Shown: in pieces, positions 1-9,894 of the stretch
How the letters are laid out: each line of letters begins with the position of its first letter
Numbering within the stretch: the stretch's first letter is position 1
DNA from: Phytophthora hibernalis
Lineage: Eukaryota; Oomycota; Peronosporomycetes; Peronosporales; Peronosporaceae
Assembly (NCBI GenBank): GCA_012656075.1
Contig: JAAKBF010000238.1
Coordinates: 62,001 to 126,000, forward strand
Length of the DNA: 64,000 bases
Direction of reading: 5' to 3'
Notes under the pieces: generated by a model
The model's input: only the letters and a program-made list of their open reading frames with translations
Databases searched by the model: none
Told to the model about the DNA's origin: nothing
Made by a program: the position numbers and the translations under genes

Positions 1-553
1 TAAGGGCGGAGCAGTCGGAGAAGCACGGATCTCCACCGCCTCGACGCGAGAGTAGAGGTCGCGGAGCCACCCAAAGAGCTTCTAAAGCTCAGCACGGTCA
101 TTCACGACAGCCCTCTCGCTCTTCGATCTTCGGTAGAGCAGGCGATCCAGCTGCCGCTGGCGACGCCGACGCCTGATGCGGAGTGTCCCGATCCGATTAT
201 GCGTCCGTTGCGTCCCCACCCCACTGATTGGTAATGAAGGCGCTCTCTACTTCCATGTCGAGCGAATACTGAGGTGCCGCGGACGTAGTGGTCACTACCA
301 ATACTTGGTGAAGTGGCATGGCTATCCAGAATATCAAAGCACATGGGAAGCTTTTAGCCGTCTCTCGGAGGACTGCGCCGACATCGTTGCCGCTTATGAC
401 CGCTCCCCGGAGCCGGTCGGCGCTACCGCGCCAAGAACACTGAACGGTTCTACCGGCTGCGACTGCCATGACTGCTGGATCTTCTGCACAACCTCCTCGA
501 GGATACCGCTCGGGGTGGGCTTCGGGCGCTCAAGATATCGGTTGCACCAATGA
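1..553 (+). pseudogene. Ty3/gypsy chromodomain tail (fragment)
   Basis: The plus frame from about 215 to 410 reads as a chromodomain: an initial FHVERIL block, the core YLVKWHGYP, and STWE before the closing helix. In chromoviral gypsy elements this domain sits at the integrase C-terminus and is thought to guide insertion by binding chromatin. The integrase core that should precede it is outside the window. Upstream (1-180) only broken linker-like frames are visible, and the frame ends at 553. The next gene-like stretch downstream lies on the opposite strand, so this is the end of a separate element. The domain call is firm; functionality is very unlikely. Confidence 0.75.
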
Positions 554-930
554 CCATCCACGATGGACTTGCGAAAGCGAAAGCGCCGTTGAGTCAGTCA
601 GTCGATACGATAAGGCGAGTCCGTGAAGTAGGGCAAGAGGTACCCAAGTGATGCAGCCAGCCTGTGAACTCGCGTTCATTGGACTGACGGGCGAGGCCTG
701 CGTAGACGTGGAGAACGACGGGATACTCGTCGCAGTGTTGCACTGTCTTACCCGGTTCATGGCTCTGTCGAAGGTACTCGCGATACTCCCATACGGGCCA
801 GTATCGCAGCGCGAGCAGCTGCTCCTTATTTCAGGTGCCGCTGGATTGTGATCGTGCTTCGAGGTTCGCCGCTGCGCAGCAGCCTCCCTCACATCGCGGG
901 CGCGATCGTGAAGGTGCTATCAGTTGTCGG
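530..930. other. Unassigned stretch between two gypsy remnants
   Basis: Both strands have short open frames (648-851 plus, 530-892 minus), but none resembles a domain I recognise. It is probably the 3' non-coding part of the chromodomain element together with decayed gag sequence. Confidence 0.4.
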
Positions 931-931
931 G

Positions 932-1991
932 CTAAAGCAGCTCTTCGGGTACGTCATCACCGTCGCCGACGTTGGTGATAACGGGTTTCCCGCTTGGCGG
1001 CAGCAGCAGCAAGTGCGACAGCATCAACACTGCGAGGCGTTGCAAGACTCCCGGATGGAGACGCCGCTGCTGCTCCGTGAGCTTTGGCGAGACGTTTGGG
1101 TCGGTAACCCCGCCGGACTCCAGATCGGACTCGTCGTAGTTTACCTCGTCAGAGGCTATCTCCTCTGAGCGACGCTTGACGTCACTCGTCACAATCGGAT
1201 CGGCCCTGCCTTCGGAGGCTGACGCGGCGTCCTTGGGTGGCGCTGGTCTGCTTCGCAGTCGTCGAGAGCGACTTGTCGTCGCCGGCCTCCGAGGCCTTGC
1301 CATCGTCAGCTTTGGGAGTGTCGCCGTCGACAGGATCTTTGGAAGCTTTGCCTTCGTCGCCAGCCGGTCTGTGAGCCATGTCGTCTCTGTCCGAAGCTTT
1401 GCCGTCAGGATCCGGGACTTTGGAAGCCGCTGAAGTCGCTACCGTCGTTGCAGTCGGCGCGTTCGTATCTCCCGCTCTTGGAGCTTCGTCGACTTGGCGT
1501 TCCGTGCTGTCGTCGCCCAGAACTAGGTTCGGGTTTACCTCGCCGTCGGAGTCCGACTTATCGTCGCTGCCGCCTTCGCATGAGACGGGCAGGGTGACCT
1601 CGGTGCGTTTCCTGCTGGACCGGGATCTGGTCGCAGCAGGCTTAGACTTACCGTCGGGCTTCTGGGAAGCTTTCTTCGGATGCCAGGGCGGCTTCATCGC
1701 TTGGGCTTCGCCGCCTTTCGTCTTGTGGTCGGCGGCGCGTAGCGTCTTGGAGTCGGCGCGCTTTGGCATCGCAAGTGGTGCTGGTCTTGGACCGGTGCCC
1801 GGTGGGCGTCTTGGGTTCTCGGCGGGTGTTCGCTCGACAGAATGGGACGTTGCCTGCGCGGTTCGCTGGAATTCCCCCTGGGACAAGGTGCTTCCGGTTT
1901 GGGTGTGGGAGGGTACTTGATAGGGGCGACCATTGTTCTCTGTGATGTGGTCCACACCATTGGTGTCCGCGACACGTATGGTGTGTGGCAC
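932..1991 (-). pseudogene. Gypsy-type gag, N-terminal low-complexity region
   Basis: A minus-strand frame from 1991 to 1182 encodes about 269 residues rich in Lys, Asp, Ser and Pro, with repeated GKAS/DGK phrases. It continues after a frame change near 1240 into a frame ending at 932 with EQQRR and LLLLPPSGK phrases. Long charged, disordered N-terminal regions are typical of the gag protein of oomycete gypsy elements, where gag forms the particle that packages element RNA. No zinc knuckle or pol follows on this strand, because the next sequence is a plus-strand remnant. The frame has no clean ATG at its upstream end. The identification rests on composition and context, not a conserved domain. 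Confidence 0.45.
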
Positions 1992-2290
1992 GTCAACGAC
2001 TTAAACCGTACTTAAGTAGTACGTCAGTTGTATTAAAACAGTACATCAAATGGGTGGCTCCCAGTTGGACAGATCAGAGTAGACAGGGATTCCGTATACA
2101 GATAGTTCGCAGTAGTTAGAACTACAACAGTGTTCTTAATATAAATCTGTTTAACTCTAACCCGGAAGTTCGCAAGTCAATTGGTACTCGGTACTATATT
2201 GGACAGGAAGGCCAGGCCTTTGTAAGCTTACAGCAAGAACGCCAGGCGTCTGTTGTGGTTATCGCGTTAACGCTTCCTCTAAAGCTAAGG
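1992..2290. other. Non-coding spacer
   Basis: An AT-rich stretch with repeated short words (gtacgtcag, acagtacatc, aaggccaggcc). No frame or RNA gene is visible. It could be a decayed LTR or untranslated leader, but no TG...CA ends or primer site were found. Confidence 0.35.
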
Positions 2291-2299
2291 TGCGAGTGA

Positions 2300-2945
2300 C
2301 CCCCGTCACAACCGCCTCGAGGCGATCGCTACCAAGGCGAGAGTCGACGCCGTGACAGTCGGAATGAAAGTCATTACTGACCAAGAGTTACCCTTACGAG
2401 GAACTGACCGACTTGATTGCCGCACTGAACGTGAGCGGCTCGGTGGGGTTACGAGGAATATACTCGGAGACACAGAGTTGCGGCTGTGACGACACCGAGG
2501 ATTACGGGCGATAAGCTTACTCTGGCGACGATGACTGATACTATGATGGATACTCTGACGACAGGCATGCGTCGACCGAGGACCAAGGTCATGTGGCTGC
2601 GGCGAATAAAAACTAACGCCGTAACGCTGCTGAGGGCACGTTCGCTCGCGCAGACAACCGTTGGCCGAGGAATGAAAATGCCCAGTGGACACATGACCGA
2701 GACGACCGCCGCCGAGGCCAAGATGGACGCGATGGTCGGCGTCAGTATGGTCCATGCGCTACCTGCGGAGGACTCACGGATTCGGCGCACTATTGTTTCA
2801 AATAGTTCTAGATTTACAAGCCGGTCCATGACTCCGAAAGGGTGAAGCCTTCCTAGAACTCGCGAACCTCCTCCGATCCAAGGTCGAATGGAAAGACCTC
2901 TCACCAGAGTTGCAAGAATTTGTCTATAGGAGTCATTTAAACTAA
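2300..2945 (+). pseudogene. Gypsy gag end with zinc-knuckle remnant
   Basis: Near 2749-2825 the plus frame reads CATCGGLTDSAHYCFK, then two stops and a KPVHD block, which matches the cysteine-histidine knuckle at the end of gag in oomycete gypsy elements. Knuckles of this kind bind element RNA during packaging. The surrounding frame is interrupted, and the 119-residue open frame at 2486-2845 is in a shifted register. It belongs with the protease and polymerase remnants that follow on the same strand. Confidence 0.6.
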
Positions 2946-3145
2946 GCAGCCCTCCCACTGAAACTGGGTTGGTCCCATTCGGGCTGCCACAGTTAGTCGG
3001 ACCTGCGCTGGACGAGGATTATTTATTCGCGCTCGCGGGTTCGTGCAAACGGCTTGAGGACCAGCGGTACGACAAGAGGAAGAGACTGCGAGCCCTAGTG
3101 GACAGAGCACCGAATTAATCGCAAACGAGGATTCTGCTGTACGGA

Positions 3146-3544
3146 GTGAATATCAGCGTCGTATCCATGTCATATGTGAAACGGCTGCGCCTGCGTGAAG
3201 TTCGAGACCACGGCCAAAGTCTGGAAGTGCGGGACAGTATCCTGGGGGTGATGGAAACTCGCAGACGAACACTTGGAAAGATCACCCTAGGATGGGAGCG
3301 AGTGTACGGGTTCGAGCTGTGGATTATGGATCACAGTGCTGGAGTGGATGTGGTTCTGGGCAAGAATTTCATGATTCCGGCCGGTGTTCGGCTGGATCTG
3401 TTTCATGACACAGCGAGACTACCGGACGAGGTAATGGTGCCTCTGGTGAAGTCGCAGAGTGATGTGGAGGCCCGACCGAGAATTTGTCGATATCTGGTCG
3501 CGAATGGGGAGAACTTAAGCTGCATCGGCGAAGACTACCTCTGA
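3146..3544 (+). pseudogene. Gypsy aspartic protease region
   Basis: This 132-residue frame matches the retropepsin segment of gypsy polyproteins. It has the strand-rich middle (LRLREVRDHGQSLEVRD) and the DHSAGVDVVLGKNFMIPAG stretch that closes the protease fold. The catalytic DSG/DTG that should lie just upstream (around 3120-3160) is not intact: the equivalent position reads as a stop-containing sequence. The protease would cut the gag-pol precursor. It lies between the gag knuckle and the reverse transcriptase in the normal gypsy order. Confidence 0.7.
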
Positions 3545-4504
3545 GCACTCACCAGGTGTTGATTCGTCCCGTGGGGGCTCTAATACTTACTGTAACGATG
3601 TTTCGACGGGGCAGCCGAATGTAATTCGGCTGACCAAGGTGTCGCCGAAGATTGCTTATTGTACGATGCATGAGCCAGTACTGCTATGGGTGCAGCAAGG
3701 TGACCTACCGCGAGGAAGTGGAAATACCCGGTTAAGCTCGCCTAAGTATGAAGAATAGCAGGTGCTGGCGTATGCAGAGTGTCCATATGATACTTTGTTC
3801 AAGCGTAAATACCGGCTCTTTGAACGATGGTTGACGAGCCATCCGCCCGCAGTGGAACGACGTAATTATCCTACGCCTCGAGGAATATTGTCGCGGCTAA
3901 CCGACGACGCTCAAGACTAACGCGCGGCCGTGTCAGTGGCAACGCCGAGGGGTCAGTCGAACCATCCGTGACAGTCACGTTCCAACCCTCGGACGGGTCT
4001 GCCGGTGATGAGAGGATACCAATGCGACGATGTCAGAGGATTCCAACGGGGCTCAAGCTCGCCAAACGACCCGCGGAGAATCGACGTCAACCCTTGGTGA
4101 ACCCGGGGGCTCAGTTGGAAGCAGCTTTCGTGGCTTCGATGAACCAGGTAGCGTCTGGGGATGATTTCGATGATGGTGGTGACGATAATGACACGTCCGA
4201 GTATCTGGCAAACGAGATTGAGTGGACAGTTTACGCGCACGCGTTGGCGTTCCTGCTGGATTTGACCGAAGCCTCAGACAACTCAGAGCCGAAAGCGCTG
4301 AACCCGAGCGCCACCACTCGTCAGCAACGAGACCTTGTTGAAGTGCTCAAACGACACGAGGCGATCAAGATTTCTAGTGGAAACGCGCGGCCACCACCAG
4401 CCTATGGTGTGGTGTGTGATATCGATGTGCAAGGGCACCCAACAATCAAACAGCAGCTCGGCGGACGCTGCTGCGTCACCTGCGGAGACTGTACGAGCTT
4501 CTGA

Positions 4505-5160
4505 AAAAGTTTGCTCAAGTCTCGTTTGATGGTTTCTCGGTATCCCTTGGCCATCACCTATTGTGATCGTGCTCAAAATAACGGCGTTGACATCCATGTA
4601 TACATAGACTTCAAGATGATTAATGCGATCACGGCGATCATGAAATACGCCATCCCGCAAGTCGACGATCTGTTGACGGATTTGGAAGCCTACACCTGGT
4701 TCTGCTCGCTGGATATAGCCAGTGGTTTCTGGGCTATTATGACGACGATGCGGGCCCGCAAGGTCTCGGCGTTCGTTTGTGCGCTTGAAACTTCGAATGA
4801 TTGCGTATGCCAATCGGTTTGAAGAATGCTCCGATGATTTACCAACGGATGATTGAAAATGATCTGTGGGGGTACGTCCAGCCCAAGGGTGGTCGGTTAC
4901 ACTTCTCGGAGATCATGCCAGCTGCCGAGACCAAGGCAGAAACAGCGAGAACAGGGTGACCGACGTCTCATTACGACTGGCCGAGACGTCCGCGACCTTT
5001 CCGACTAAGTTCGACGCTGGCCGAGAGTCGTCGGTCTCATTGGACGCAGTGAGCCAGCTGGTAAACAGCCCTATCCCGGACATGATCTCATCCGGAGAAC
5101 CGGATGAATCCTAGTTGGCGCCGGTATTCGATCGGCAATTGTTTGTCGATGATATCTGAT
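4505..5160 (+). pseudogene. Gypsy reverse transcriptase, palm region
   Basis: The plus frame from 4511 has fingers/palm motifs in order: VYIDFKMINAIT, a YAIPQVDDLL block, and LDIASGFWAI at about 4711-4740, where the Asp is the first metal-binding residue. A shifted frame then gives IGLKNAPMIYQRMI. The polymerase active-site box survives as LFVDDI at 5141-5158 but is followed at once by a stop. At least three frame changes separate these blocks, so no enzyme can be made. Confidence 0.8.
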
Positions 5161-5164
5161 TCGG

Positions 5165-5860
5165 TCCGAGCCTTTCGACACATGCCTCGCGACGCTGGAT
5201 CGATTGCTCCAGCGATTCGCTGAATGTCAAATTAGCGAGAGTTTCACGAAGGGCATCTTCATTCAAGCACGAGTGGACTTCCTTTCACATGAAGTCTCGG
5301 CCGAAGGTATCCAAGCCGACCCTAAGAAGCTGAAGGCAGTGACCGAGCTGCCGTTCCCGTCTGCGAAGAAGAGAATGCAGTCTTTCCTCGGTGTACTGAA
5401 TTAATATAGTCGGTTCATCCAAAACGTCGCAGTGTGTGGATCCGCCTTGTACCAACTGAAGGAGGAGGACTTCACACCGACGAAAGCCTCTCGGCAGCCC
5501 AACGAAGCTTCACCGTGCGACAACAGAAGGTTGTTGAGGCGCCGATCCATCGATAGTTCGACAGGGGGAAGGATGTGCATGTCACGTTCTTTGCGAACGA
5601 GTGGCATTGAGCTCCACTCTGATACAATACCACGACGACGACAAGTTGCACCCGGTACGTTTCTGCGGAGGCGTCCTGAAGGACGCCGAGACGAACTATC
5701 ACCCGGCCGAGAAGGAGGTCTTAGCGCTCCTGCTATTGCTGAAGGTGTGTTATACACAGCTAGAAGGTCTGACCATCCACGTGTACACCAGATTCTCGAC
5801 ACTGGAATGGATACACAAGTCAAAGACACTGTTCGGTAGGCAACCCATTTTGCGATAATG
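5165..5860 (+). pseudogene. Gypsy RT thumb/connection and first RNase H
   Basis: Frame 5204-5404 reads LLQRFAECQISE...VDFLSHEVSAEGI, then a LKAVTELPFP and SFLGVLN block, the classic C-terminal part of gypsy RT. Frame 5601-5858 gives YHPAEKEVLALLLLL and IHVYTRFSTLEWI, the RNase H-like domain that follows. RNase H degrades the RNA of the RNA-DNA hybrid. The two blocks are in different frames and separated by about 200 bases of scrambled register. Confidence 0.75.
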
Positions 5861-5989
5861 CTGTCCCCGTGGCATCGGAAGGTGAACCGAGTCAAAGAAC
5901 GCAATTGCACTTTTGCCCAGCTTGTACAAGCTGGTATGAGAAGTTTCGTCGAGCTGGAAGACTCGCTGGCCCGTGTAGCACCGCCTACT

Positions 5990-6560
5990 AAAAACAAAAG
6001 GTCACCGACGGCTCGAATGGACCCCCAATTGCTGCACGCATTCCAACTGATGTCTCATGACGGTTTCTTGATGTCTTCGATGGCTCGGCCAAGACCGAGA
6101 AGAACGGAGGATACGGTAGTTGTTCGTGGATTCTGTAAAAAATACCGCGATGGACTGTAGTGACGGCTGCGAGAGCTTATCTACGGTTAACTTCGCTGAG
6201 TACGCCGAAATGAGCAACGGTGTTTCAGCTGCGCTCGAACATGGAGCTGAGGATTTAGTCATCGTGGGAGACTCGAGACTCGCAATACAGCAGTCCCCAG
6301 GGGTGATGGCCTGTCGGAAAAGATCTCGGATTGCTCAACTAAATTACCACCGAACACTCACTTCCAAGCTTCGGTCGGTGAAATACCTGCATGTAGTTCG
6401 GTAATTCAATGCCGCGGCAGACTCGCTGGCATGCCAGGCTCTCAGGTGTAAAGAATCCAGTGTGGTATCGACCGAGACCATGAAATCGGAATTAGTCGAA
6501 TTCAACCAAATTGGAAACGCCATCTACAAACCTATTGAAGCAGCCTCTGCATACGCCAGG
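5990..6560 (+). pseudogene. Second RNase H-like domain of gypsy pol
   Basis: The frame at 6120-6404 contains EYAEMSNGVSAALEHGAEDL, then VIVGDSRLAIQQSPGV (the GDSRL box carries a catalytic Asp) and a KYLHVVR tail. After a stop at 6404 it continues as FNAAADSLACQAL, where NAAAD is the last active-site block. Some oomycete gypsy elements have this additional archaeal/plant-type RNase H between the first RNase H and integrase. The start of the domain (DGS... box) is recognisable near 6078-6110 in another frame. Confidence 0.65.
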
Positions 6561-6719
6561 GGTGAAGGGAAACCCTAGGTCAACTTGGCCCGAGCTCAAG
6601 TGTTCCATGAAACTCCCGCAACAAATCCTTTTGATCTCTACCGGATAACCTAGCGGTAACAACCAAAACAAGCAAATGCGACAACGAAAAGAGTCCGGTT
6701 TGCGGATGAGACCTCGGTA

Positions 6720-7445
6720 TTAGGCCCAGGTGACGCTTACCGACGAGACGAAGCGAGTGGAGCGACCACAGACGCCCAGAACGAGCCAGAAGTCGAGCAC
6801 TCGATTCCCGATGCGAGCGCCCGTGCGCCGAACACTGAGGACGTCGCCTATGTGGTTGTACAAGAAGAACGCCGGCGACAAATATCCATTGGCCAAGACA
6901 AAGAACTGCGATGTTCGAATCTGAAAGCCGTACTCCGAGGTGAGGAAGTCGACCAAAGCTACAGTGCAGCCAGAGATGCGTGGAAGATGACGGACAAGTT
7001 TGTTCTTAGCGAAGACGGCGTTATGTACATTATCGGAATAAACCATCGGAGGGGGACGAAAACCGAGAAGAGACGACGATGCGTCAAGTAGTACCCACAA
7101 CGATAGTTCAAGAGGTGCTGCAGAGCTGTCACGACTCGTTGGAAGGAGGTCACCAAGGTATCGGTCGGACCTACGACCGAGCCAAAATGGACTATAATTG
7201 GATCAGCTGACATCGAACGGCATGTGAGGTACTTCTCGGACTCCAGCTCGCGCAAAAGCTTACTCCTGCTCCAAGGTTACCCCAGGAAACTTATTCGCGG
7301 AAAGATCGTTCCAACTCGTGTCAATGGATTTCGTCATACCGCTTCCGAGGTCTCGGCAAGGTAACACAGCGTTGCTACTGTTCCAGTTCTCGTTCACGGT
7401 TTTTTTCATGGTCAAGACTATGGCAGGGCTAAGATCATAACCCTT
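6720..7445 (+). pseudogene. Gypsy integrase N-terminal zinc region and start of core
   Basis: Frame 6852-7091 carries NLKAVLRGEE, DAWKMTDKFVLSEDGVMYI, the linker before integrase. Just after it, at about 7126-7175, CHDSLEGGHQG gives the His-His half of the HHCC zinc finger. The paired cysteines are lost to frame changes near 7210-7250. A PRQ/GNTALLLFQ-like stretch around 7340-7400 is the start of the catalytic core, but the Asp of the first active-site block is not in a continuous frame. The element is lost after about 7445. Confidence 0.6.
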
Positions 7446-8390
7446 CCGGCACTAAAGTTTTCACCCAGACCACCGGGTTGGCTCGCCAATCAATATGTGG
7501 CGCCAGTTCCAGGGTGTCTCCATCGATAGTTCGAGAAGGCAGACCTCGGTCTCGCGTTGTGGAAGCGGACCCACTGGGTTCATGTCACCGCGGTTGAAAT
7601 CTTCCATCGGGTCTCGACCCAGAGGCTCGGTGCTGGTGACCCCTCCGTCGTTACTCTTCGTGCAGCCTGAGTCGAGTACAACAAGTCTCGCAACCTCCAG
7701 TCTGATTGCTTGCGTCAGCAAATGTTGTACCGCTGTTGGGAACGGTGCATCGAGCGCCCTAAGAAGCCACACGAGTGCTCAACCGAGGTTTTGTTGCAGC
7801 CACGTACCTCTTGTACCCGTTCGCGGTACTGGAGTGGGCTCCAGCCTCAGCATATTGATGTGGCGAGCTCGTGACGCTGGACATCCGCCAGCTTTGGCGC
7901 AACGGATGGGGGACGCGCCCTCGACACATCCATTCAATATCACCTTTGCGCTGTGTACCCTGCCGGTGCCCTTGCTCGTGCCTCGCGGTATGACTCAAGC
8001 GGAGGTGGTGTCCGGGTTGACGATGGACCGATCCCTTCCGTTGGTCCCGCAAACATCGACCGGGGTCCCCCAAGGTCTGTGAGCCAAGAGGAGAAGGACG
8101 AGGACATGGTCGTGGAGTTGTCGGCTCCTCCAACTGATGCCGCTAGTGGATCTACCTCCGACCAAGCCTCCGACCTGGCCGTCCTGGTAAACATCGACTC
8201 AACCGCGGAGATCTAATCCTTTGTCTGGCGTTTTCCAGGTTCTTCGTTCATTCCTCCAGCTGTCTTCACACCGTCCGAAGCCCGTAGTCCTCCATAGTGG
8301 TAGCATGTAAGCTCAAGTACTTTCAATTAATCCAAATCCATGTTGAAATCGTTCACGTCACATGTAAATATACAAATTCAATGCAGTAGC
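7446..8390. other. Unassigned open frames at a junction of two gypsy remnants
   Basis: Plus frames 7495-8082 and 7953-8216 and minus frame 7759-8133 are open, but no domain is recognised. The plus frame ending at 8216 is acidic and Asp/Ser rich near its end. This is where the plus-strand element fails and before the minus-strand element ends, so it may be the 3' end of one of them or inserted material. Confidence 0.35.
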
Positions 8391-8580
8391 TTTTTCATCT
8401 GCCCCTCGGGCTGCATTGACCCCGCAGGCAGTCCTCAATCCAACATTGCAACCGAGCCCCGTTCAGGGCCATATCGCTCGTAGTGGTCGGTGACGCACAA
8501 TTTGATACAGCAGTAAATTTTGTCTGTCACTACGGGCTGTATCAACCCCGCAGGAAATTCAATCCTCGGTTGCTCTCCAA
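8391..8580 (-). repeat. Short direct repeat downstream of a gypsy chromodomain
   Basis: Two related words about 120 bases apart, gggctgcattgaccccgcagg (near 8408) and gggctgtatcaaccccgcagg (near 8533), are set in otherwise dissimilar sequence. They lie in the 3' untranslated part of the minus-strand gypsy element. They may be the remnant of a polypurine-tract or LTR duplication. Confidence 0.4.
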
Positions 8581-8599
8581 ACTAGTCCTCATCAGCGAC

Positions 8600-8775
8600 T
8601 TGGACCTTTTGCAACCGTCACTTGCTACGCTGAACTCGCAGGTAGTCGTAGAGCAGTCCTCCGCACGACAAATTCGATGCTGGTTCCCAGGTGGGCTCGT
8701 CATATCCGACCCACTTCACTTTGAATTCTCAGGCGGCTCGCCTCGTGCTCGTTGACAGCGAGGCCGGTCGTCAAG
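8600..8775 (-). pseudogene. Gypsy chromodomain (minus strand)
   Basis: Read on the minus strand, about 8740-8640 gives FKVKWVGYDEPTWEPASNL followed by a YDYLR helix. These are the aromatic-cage strand and closing helix of a chromodomain. It lies immediately downstream of the integrase C-terminal frame (9413-8949) on the same strand, as expected for a chromovirus. A stop precedes FKVKW, and the first strand is damaged. Confidence 0.65.
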
Positions 8776-8948
8776 GATGGCCTCCACCTCGTACTCGCCT
8801 GCTCGCCGGTCAGGCTCCCAACAATCTCCCGCTTACAGCTCTTCGTCAAAATCTAGTCTCATATCCTCGTCACTTCGGCTGCGAGCCGAACGCTTGGTCG
8901 GTCTGCAAACACGTTCACGACTTTGGGTCAGGACACGTGCATCACCGG

Positions 8949-9870
8949 TTAAAACCTGTATCCGCTCCTGTCTGGTAATTCCAACTCGTACGCGAATTCT
9001 TCTATCTGGTTCTTGATTTTAAATGGGCCATGCCACCGATGAGCTAACTTCTTGGTCAAAGCTGACTTGACTCGCTCCATGTACAGCCACACCCTACTCC
9101 CAGGCTGGAACAGAAACCTCGGTGGTTCTCCTGGAGCACCGGTTGTTGCTCGTGTCCCTGCTGTCGACTCCTCCGAGGGTTCGTTGTTAGCAGCTTTCGG
9201 CGTTACTGCCCGTGGCTCGTCCGAGGTTTCGGTGTCGCCTGTTCTCGGTGCTGTCCTCGGCGACCCGCCTAACACTCTTTGATCTCCAACACTCGGTACT
9301 GCTGCCCTCTCGCGTCGATTTAAAGACTCGTTGTGATCCTTCTCTCTCTGAACCTTCTCTACGCTCTGGTATTCCATCTCCATTTTCCATTCAATCTCTT
9401 GCTGCCTGTTCACTTCCCGGCCTCATGCTAATGCGTCGGTCTGGCCTCCGAATCCTCGTTTAAGAGACGAGACCATAGCTCGCAGCGTGGACTGGGTGTC
9501 CCACCCATGAACGCGGTAAAACGGAGTGGCCTTCCGAGTTCCATCCTGAGTGTTGCTGATAGCGAAAATCATGCGTTCAGCGATCTCGTCCCAGCCTTGC
9601 TGCAACGGGTCCTCTGTGTACACTCGAGCCGATTGAATGGCGGTCTTCACTGACGGTTCTTGCTGTTCGTTCGCCTGTGGCCGGTAGCTCAGTGTCGCTC
9701 TCGACCTAGAGTGCATCATTTCCACGAAGGCTTGGAAAACTTCACTCATCAAACGATGGCCTCGATCGTGTCGGGTTAGCGTAAGCGCTCCAAACTTTCG
9801 GTAAACACTCTTCGAAAGCTTGCGCTACCTGTAGGCAGCAAGTCGTCTCAGGCAGTCGCTGACGCACTTG
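8949..9870 (-). pseudogene. Gypsy integrase core end and C-terminal domain
   Basis: On the minus strand, about 9850-9780 reads VAQAFEEC and RKFGAL, then TRHDRGHRLMSEVF, which corresponds to the second active-site Asp block. Frame 9752-9423 continues with LSYRPQANEQQEPSVKT, carrying the catalytic Glu region. Frame 9413-8949 supplies the C-terminal domain with PGSRVWLYMERVKSALTKKL and HRWHGPFKI. These three blocks are close to continuous, making this the best-preserved integrase in the window. The part upstream of 9870 is not integrase but a gag-like frame, so the protease-RT-RNase H block has been deleted. Confidence 0.8.
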
Positions 9871-9894
9871 CTGTCACAGGTGGGTCGGGATGAT